A DNA stretch of 10,196 bases from CAIKHN01 sp964394565 (GTDB lineage: Bacteria; Patescibacteriota; Patescibacteriia; UBA9934). Below are positions 6,822 through 10,196 of this stretch, piece by piece. Numbering within the stretch: the first letter of the stretch is position 1; each line of letters opens with the position of its first letter. Below the pieces are notes generated by a model. It saw only the letters and a program-made list of their open reading frames with translations, ran no database searches and was not told the DNA's origin. The stretch lies in contig CAYMYA010000023.1 in NCBI GenBank assembly GCA_964394565.1, positions 1-10,196 of the forward strand, in the 5' to 3' direction. The position numbers and the translations under genes are program-made.

Positions 6822-7906
6822 TGCCAAAGGTTGCGATCATTTACCTAACGTACAACACACAAGCCTCGACGCAGGATATTCCTGCATGTTTGCGTTCGTT
6901 GGAGAACATGGATTATCCAAAAGATCGCGTGAGAATTATTTTTGTTGAAAATCAATCGAAGCACGGGCAATCGCGGCCGATGATTGAGCGGGATTGGTTC
7001 CCAAAGGCTGGAGTGACGTTGCCCGAGATGGAATATATTTCGAACACGGATGACGTGGGCTATGCCGGAGCAAATTGCATTGGTCTTGATGCTGCAAAGC
7101 GTTGGGGAGCGGAATTTGTGTATTTGCTGAATCAGGACACTACAGTTGATCCGGCATTTTTGTCGGCGATTGTGGAATATGCGGAAGCACATCCGAATGC
7201 GGCGGTGATGCAGTCGCGAATCATGTTGAAGCAAACGCCAGATGCGCTGAATTCGGAGGGGAATGCGCTGCATTATTTAGGGTTCGGGTTTTCGATAGGG
7301 TATTGTGAGAAATATACGCGCGGTCGAACGGCGGCGCTCCCAATGTTTTATGCAAGCGGCGCAGCGCTGTTTGTGCGCATTGCCGCGTTAGACACGATTG
7401 GTCTTTTTGAGCCGAGCTACTACATGTATCACGAGGACGTTGATCTTTCTTGGCGCGCGCGTTTGGCGGGATTTGACGTTGCTTACGTGGAAGATTCTGT
7501 TATTTTTCATCATTACGAATTTTCAAAAAGTATTCAGAAATTCTATTGGATGGAGCGCAATCGTCACCTCACGAATCTGACGAATTACGAGTGGAAGACG
7601 GTTGCAGCAATTGCGCCGATGCTGTTTGTGATGGAGCTTGGAACGATGTACTTCGCATTTCGATCTGGGTGGGGAAAAGAGAAGGCGCGATCGTGGATTC
7701 ACTTGATGAAGCCATCGACCTGGGTATTCATTCGAGTTCGCCGTACCGAAGTCGCTTCATTTCGAAAGGTTTCTGACGCGAAGCTTCTTCCCTTGATGTG
7801 TGGAGTGGTGGTGAGTCAAGAGATCGAAAACCCGCTCCTCACAAAAATCGTGAACCCCATCATGAACGGATATTTTGGCTTAATCAAGCGACTTTTTAGA
7901 GCCTAG
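6818..7906 (+). CDS. GT2 family glycosyltransferase
   Basis: The open frame extends upstream to 6629 but that part lies within the preceding gene; the real start is the ATG at 6818, in a 4-bp ATGA overlap, with GAGG (6805-6808) as a reasonable ribosome-binding site. The ATG at 6821 is an alternative. The 362-residue product has VAIIYLTYN (5-13), FVENQS (42-47, replacing the usual VDNxS), GYAGANCIGLD (81-91), LLNQDTTVD (103-111) in the DXD position, YASGAALFVR (178-187) and MYHEDVDLSWR (203-213) with the acidic acceptor-site residues. A hydrophobic segment near 262-281 may be a membrane anchor. Glu44 in place of the common Asp of the VDNxS motif is a conservative variation seen in some GT2 proteins. 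It is the last gene of the glycosyltransferase operon, and the native-looking sequence ends at its TAG (7904-7906). Confidence 0.92.
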   Translation: MMPKVAIIYLTYNTQASTQDIPACLRSLENMDYPKDRVRIIFVENQSKHGQSRPMIERDWFPKAGVTLPEMEYISNTDDVGYAGANCIGLDAAKRWGAEFVYLLNQDTTVDPAFLSAIVEYAEAHPNAAVMQSRIMLKQTPDALNSEGNALHYLGFGFSIGYCEKYTRGRTAALPMFYASGAALFVRIAALDTIGLFEPSYYMYHEDVDLSWRARLAGFDVAYVEDSVIFHHYEFSKSIQKFYWMERNRHLTNLTNYEWKTVAAIAPMLFVMELGTMYFAFRSGWGKEKARSWIHLMKPSTWVFIRVRRTEVASFRKVSDAKLLPLMCGVVVSQEIENPLLTKIVNPIMNGYFGLIKRLFRA

Positions 7907-7909
7907 ACA

Positions 7910-7939
7910 TTGACTATTCCTTTGAAACGCGTGCATAGT
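7910..7939 (+). promoter_or_regulatory. possible promoter of the foreign unit
   Basis: TTGACT (7910-7915) and CATAGT (7934-7939) are separated by 18 bp, 5 of 6 and 4 of 6 matches to the vegetative consensus. It would start transcription near 7946, about 70 nt before the ATG at 8017, with the palindrome inside the leader. It begins only three bases after the glycosyltransferase stop codon. Confidence 0.35.
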
Positions 7940-7985
7940 GTATCACCAGCGGAGGGGTTCTCCGTAGTCCATCAGATTCTCAGTT

Positions 7986-8005
7986 CGGCACCAATATTGG
8001 TGCCG
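7986..8005. promoter_or_regulatory. 20-bp perfect palindrome, likely operator
   Basis: CGGCACCAATATTGGTGCCG reads the same on both strands with no spacer. It lies directly before the ribosome-binding site GAGGTGA (8007-8013) and downstream of the possible promoter, where a dimeric repressor could block elongation or a hairpin could mask the ribosome site. I do not recognise the cognate regulator family. Confidence 0.6.
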
Positions 8006-8016
8006 CGAGGTGACGA

Positions 8017-8306
8017 ATGTCTCACTTCTCTGATTCGCGGCTGGCAGTTCTGGATGCGATGCGGTGCGTGGACCGCGAGGCCGCGATGCGCGAACTGTGG
8101 GGGAACGGGTTCGGCCGGCTGCTCAACTACCTCGCCGTCGCTTGCGCCCCGCAGGATGTCGGAATCGATATTCTGAGGCTCGCAGTCCAACGGACATCGT
8201 GTCCGACCGCGATCGTCACCGGTCAGCGGTGTAGCGGTGCGGACATCGACGGCGGGACGGACAGCCCGGTGCTCCGAGGAGTCGCCGCTGCTGCGGAAGT
8301 CCTTGC
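8017..8306 (+). CDS. unrecognised protein, N-terminal fragment before gap (foreign unit)
   Basis: The start is well supported: ATG at 8017 is preceded by GAGGTGA (8007-8013), a near-perfect Shine-Dalgarno sequence unlike the weak sites of the surrounding genes. The visible 96 residues begin MSHFSDSRLAVLDAMRCVDR and are followed by a helical segment MRELWGNGFGRLLNYLAVA. Third positions are mainly G or C up to the gap, consistent with real coding in a high-G+C genome. I see no transmembrane segment, signal peptide or recognised motif. The coding sequence enters the 100-N gap at 8307; because its true length is unknown, the C-terminal fragment beginning at 8407 may belong to the same protein even though it lies in a different frame as printed. 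Function unknown. Confidence 0.6.
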
Positions 8307-8406
8307 NNNNNNNNNNNNNNNNNNNNNNNNNNNNNNNNNNNNNNNNNNNNNNNNNNNNNNNNNNNNNNNNNNNNNNNNNNNNNNNNNNNNNNNNNNNNNN
8401 NNNNNN
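8307..8406. other. assembly gap (100 N)
   Basis: There are exactly 100 N, a scaffold join of unknown true size, lying inside the G+C-rich segment. Coding sequence flanks it on both sides on the + strand. Confidence 0.98.
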
Positions 8407-8710
8407 GGCATACCGGTACATGCCGAAGGTCTACTTCGTCAGTACTGGCGCATGGAACGACCGTGATCCGCGGCGAGGCCGTGGCGACGGCATCCTCCGT
8501 GCTCAGGAGGCCTTCGGTCCGAGGCAGACACCGGACGAGGCCGTTCATCCCGGGAAGCTGCTCGGTTGCGAATATGCTGATCGGTTCCAGGAAGAGCAGG
8601 ATCCGTACCGCAGCATCAACTTCGCTTGCCCTGCGCTGTCGCCGGGGCGGATGCTGGATCTCGTCCAGTCCTGGGTGAAGGACTACCTCGGGTATGTGGC
8701 ATCGACCTGA
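8407..8710 (+). CDS. unrecognised protein, C-terminal fragment after gap (foreign unit)
   Basis: The frame is open from the gap edge to the TGA at 8708-8710 and gives 100 residues with a natural-looking composition: YRYMPKVYFVSTGAWNDRD near the start and MLDLVQSWVKDYLGYV near the end. Third codon positions are strongly G or C, which supports this frame over the two others; the short frame ending at 8466 is a poorer candidate. The fragment is soluble-looking, rich in Arg, Asp and Tyr, with no membrane segment and no motif I recognise. It may be the end of the protein that starts at 8017 or of a second gene. A G+C-rich hairpin follows 19 bp after the stop, as expected for the end of a transcription unit. 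Confidence 0.6.
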
Positions 8711-8729
8711 ACGAGATCGCGACGACGGG

Positions 8730-8755
8730 ACGCCGCCTTGGCAACAGGGCGGCGT
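8730..8755 (+). terminator. G+C-rich hairpin after the foreign coding sequence
   Basis: ACGCCGCC (8730-8737) pairs perfectly with GGCGGCGT (8748-8755) around a ten-base loop, 19 bp after the TGA. There is no T tract (only scattered T in TTCGTGCGTTT), which is common for terminators in high-G+C Gram-positives. It also lies just beyond the stop of the leftward RmlC-like gene and could serve that strand as well. Confidence 0.5.
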
Positions 8756-8763
8756 TCGTGCGT

Positions 8764-9315
8764 TTAGGCGGGGGTGATGGAGAATGTAGTGAGGATGGTG
8801 TGCATGCCGGGGACATCGTGAATTGCTGGGTGCCGGTAGTCTTCTGTGGTGTACGGCGTGGTGCCGAGCGCGATGGTGGTGAAACCATCTGCGCTCAGGG
8901 GCACAATGGCGTGGTACACACCGGCGGGCACCTTCAAACGTGCATATTGATTGGTTTCTTCCACGGTGTAACTCGGAACGCCGTGAGCATCCAGAGACTT
9001 TTTCTTTCCAAGAATAACGGCGAGAGTTTTTTGAAATGTTGGGGAGCTAGGGCGGAAGTCTGAAAGAATCCACAGCGCTGTGCCGCTCACGGTGCAGAAC
9101 ATTTCATTGAGCACGGGGTGGTAATGGCCACCGCGAAGTGCGTGTGGTTCATTGCTGAAGAATCCGTACACGTCAAGAATGTCGCCGTCGTACCAATCGG
9201 CATTCCCCGATCCACCCGGGAGTATATGAAACACGCCGCCGCCGTTCTTTTCGAACGCAGGCATGAGCGCAATAACGCATCCGTCAATTCCGGTTTCGAT
9301 GATGCTATTTGGCAT
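8764..9315 (-). CDS. RmlC-like cupin, sugar 3,5-epimerase family
   Basis: The 183-residue product has a cupin core like that of dTDP-4-dehydrorhamnose 3,5-epimerases. LDVYGFFSNEPHALRGGHYHP (47-67) contains His64 and His66 where RmlC has its active-site histidine; LWILSDFRPSSPTF (81-94) carries the D-x-R-x-SPTF signature; and KVPAGVYHAIVPLSADG (128-144) corresponds to the IPPGFAHGF turn. TPYTTEDYRHP (153-163) takes the place of the D-Y-Y-x-P-x-x-E segment. The sequence is divergent, with extra residues at about 100-120, so it may act on a different 4-keto sugar or be a non-catalytic cupin. Length is normal. The ATG at 9315 lies within the end of rmlD (11-bp overlap), so translation is coupled. 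It is the second RmlC-like gene in the window and differs clearly from the one at 2895. Confidence 0.75.
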   Translation of the reverse strand: MPNSIIETGIDGCVIALMPAFEKNGGGVFHILPGGSGNADWYDGDILDVYGFFSNEPHALRGGHYHPVLNEMFCTVSGTALWILSDFRPSSPTFQKTLAVILGKKKSLDAHGVPSYTVEETNQYARLKVPAGVYHAIVPLSADGFTTIALGTTPYTTEDYRHPAIHDVPGMHTILTTFSITPA

Positions 9316-10156
9316 ATTGGTTGAGTAAGAAATCTTCTAGTGCCTCGCGCCAGGGACGCATCGATGGTACCTTCGTCGACAGGAGAATTGAGTGTGCTGG
9401 CTTTTTGACAGCTTGAATGTTCAGTGCGGGATCGCGCGGCGTGACGGTGACGTTGAGTTTGAGTATTTCGGTGATGACGTTGGCCCACTCAAACCATGTA
9501 CACCCGCCGCTGTTTGTCATGTGATAGATGCCTGGTGCGGGTTTCGAAAAGATGTGCGTGGTGATGTGTCGCACGATATCGTCGACGAATGTTGGTGCGG
9601 AAACTTCTGCATTGTTGATATCGAACGCGGATTGTTCTTTTGCGAGATCCGTCACAATTTCTACAAAACTTTTTTTCGCGCCTGGATCCGTTCCTGGTGC
9701 GCCGTACAACCGTGATGTGCGGATCACGTACCCGCCAGTGGGATGTTTCTCGAGAACTCCGAGCTCGCCAAGGCGTTTGGATTGTGCGTAAATACTTTCT
9801 GGGTTCGGAACATCTGATTCAATGTATCCTTCCATTTTTGTTCCGTCAAACACATAATCGCTCGAGAAATGGATGAACGGTGTTCCGAGCTTTGCTGCGG
9901 CCTCGGCGATGAATCCTGGCCCAGAGCCGTTGAGTGCGTTTGCTAGGCTTGGGTTCTTTTCTGCGCCGTTTACGTCGTTGTATGCTGCGCAATTGATCAT
10001 CCAATCCGCGGCATGGTCCGTGATGTATTTCGTGACGTGTTCTCGATCGGTAAGATCGACTTCCGACCCACTCGGTGTGAGAAACGTCTGCTGAGGCAAG
10101 ATGCGTTGAAATGCGGTGCCAAGGCGGCCGGATGCGCCAAAGAGGAGAATTGTCAT
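9305..10156 (-). CDS. rmlD: dTDP-4-dehydrorhamnose reductase-like SDR (RmlD family)
   Basis: From the ATG at 10156 the protein has 283 residues and starts MTILLFGASGRLG, the NAD(P)-binding GxxGxxG typical of RmlD. Ser98-Ser-Asp-Tyr-Val-Phe-Asp-Gly (98-105) is the SSDYVFDG signature, and YAQSK (123-127) provides the catalytic Tyr and Lys. VIRTSRLYG (144-152), APTFVDDI (187-194) and GIYHMTNSGGCTWFEWA (209-225) are also diagnostic, as is the C-terminal RPWREALEDFL. RmlD reduces the 4-keto group of the 6-deoxy sugar nucleotide, the last step to rhamnose. An in-frame ATG at 10183 would add nine residues; the family N-terminus argues for 10156, though neither has a good ribosome site. It is followed by the RmlC-like gene in an 11-bp overlap. 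With rfbF nearby, the natural substrate may be CDP-linked rather than dTDP-linked, which is inference. Confidence 0.9.
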   Translation of the reverse strand: MTILLFGASGRLGTAFQRILPQQTFLTPSGSEVDLTDREHVTKYITDHAADWMINCAAYNDVNGAEKNPSLANALNGSGPGFIAEAAAKLGTPFIHFSSDYVFDGTKMEGYIESDVPNPESIYAQSKRLGELGVLEKHPTGGYVIRTSRLYGAPGTDPGAKKSFVEIVTDLAKEQSAFDINNAEVSAPTFVDDIVRHITTHIFSKPAPGIYHMTNSGGCTWFEWANVITEILKLNVTVTPRDPALNIQAVKKPAHSILLSTKVPSMRPWREALEDFLLNQYAK

Positions 10157-10196
10157 ACGGGGCTCATGGTACGATAGTTTCATCTTCTATGAAAGC

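Larger units (their letters stand above)
7907..8763. other. compositionally foreign G+C-rich segment
   Basis: Between the glycosyltransferase stop and the stop of the leftward RmlC-like gene the base composition jumps: 41 of 60 bases are G or C in 8041-8100 against 30 of 60 in 7801-7860 (hand counts). Third codon positions of the first 30 codons from 8017 are G or C in 23 cases, unlike the neighbours. The segment holds a putative promoter, a palindrome, a strong ribosome-binding site, coding sequence interrupted by a gap, and a G+C-rich hairpin. No transposase, integrase, tRNA or inverted-repeat ends are visible. It could be a horizontally acquired unit or an assembly chimera from a high-G+C organism; the exact edges are uncertain by some tens of bases. 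Confidence 0.75.

Noticed and set aside
7895..8766. TTTAG on both sides of the foreign segment as a target-site duplication
   Set aside because: Five A/T-rich bases are expected by chance, part of one copy is a stop codon context, and no mobile-element ends or transposase accompany them.
1..10196. CRISPR array, tRNA, rRNA, or alternative code with TGA as an amino acid
   Set aside because: No spaced repeats or RNA gene signatures were seen, and TGA ends several clear genes (1198, 1950, 4993, 6819), so the standard bacterial code applies.

Overview
The window is bacterial DNA of about 50% G+C carrying a cell-surface polysaccharide (nucleotide-sugar plus glycosyltransferase) locus. It is a draft scaffold with two runs of exactly 100 N (2795-2894 and 8307-8406), which are placeholder gaps of unknown true length. 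Genes are tightly packed with 4-11 bp overlaps, most starts lack a strong Shine-Dalgarno sequence, and TGA is used as a normal stop (genetic code 11). The style of the HIT protein, the glycosyltransferase clusters and the compact layout would fit a Patescibacteria/CPR-type genome, but this is a low-confidence guess; no rRNA or marker gene is present.

Layout. Positions 1-1535: the C-terminal part of a large beta-rich protein of unknown function, overlapped by a small four-helix membrane protein. 1542-1952: a HIT-family nucleotide hydrolase. A good promoter overlapping the end of that gene (1949-1977) drives a rightward unit of a CDP-glucose 4,6-dehydratase-like SDR (cut by gap 1) and an RmlC-like 3,5-epimerase (also cut by gap 1), ending at a bidirectional hairpin terminator (3246-3280). 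Leftward from 4078 lies glucose-1-phosphate cytidylyltransferase (rfbF). Rightward from 4129 lie three translationally coupled GT2 glycosyltransferase genes, the middle one with two catalytic domains. Leftward from 10156 lie an RmlD-like reductase and a second RmlC-like cupin, overlapping by 11 bp.

Together these genes suggest that glucose-1-phosphate is activated with CTP, dehydrated to CDP-4-keto-6-deoxyglucose, epimerised and reduced to a CDP-6-deoxyhexose, then polymerised or attached by the GT2 enzymes. This combines CDP-type activation with rhamnose-type (RmlC/RmlD) finishing enzymes; no rmlA or rmlB is seen here.

The odd part is 7907-8763. Between the last glycosyltransferase and the second RmlC-like gene sits a G+C-rich segment (41/60 G+C in 8041-8100 by hand count, against 30/60 in 7801-7860) with high G+C third codon positions, its own putative promoter, a perfect 20-bp palindrome, a strong Shine-Dalgarno sequence, one or two unrecognised coding fragments either side of gap 2, and a G+C-rich hairpin at the end. 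It looks like a complete transcription unit from a high-G+C (for example actinobacterial) donor: either a recent horizontal insertion or an assembly chimera. The sequence alone does not decide which.
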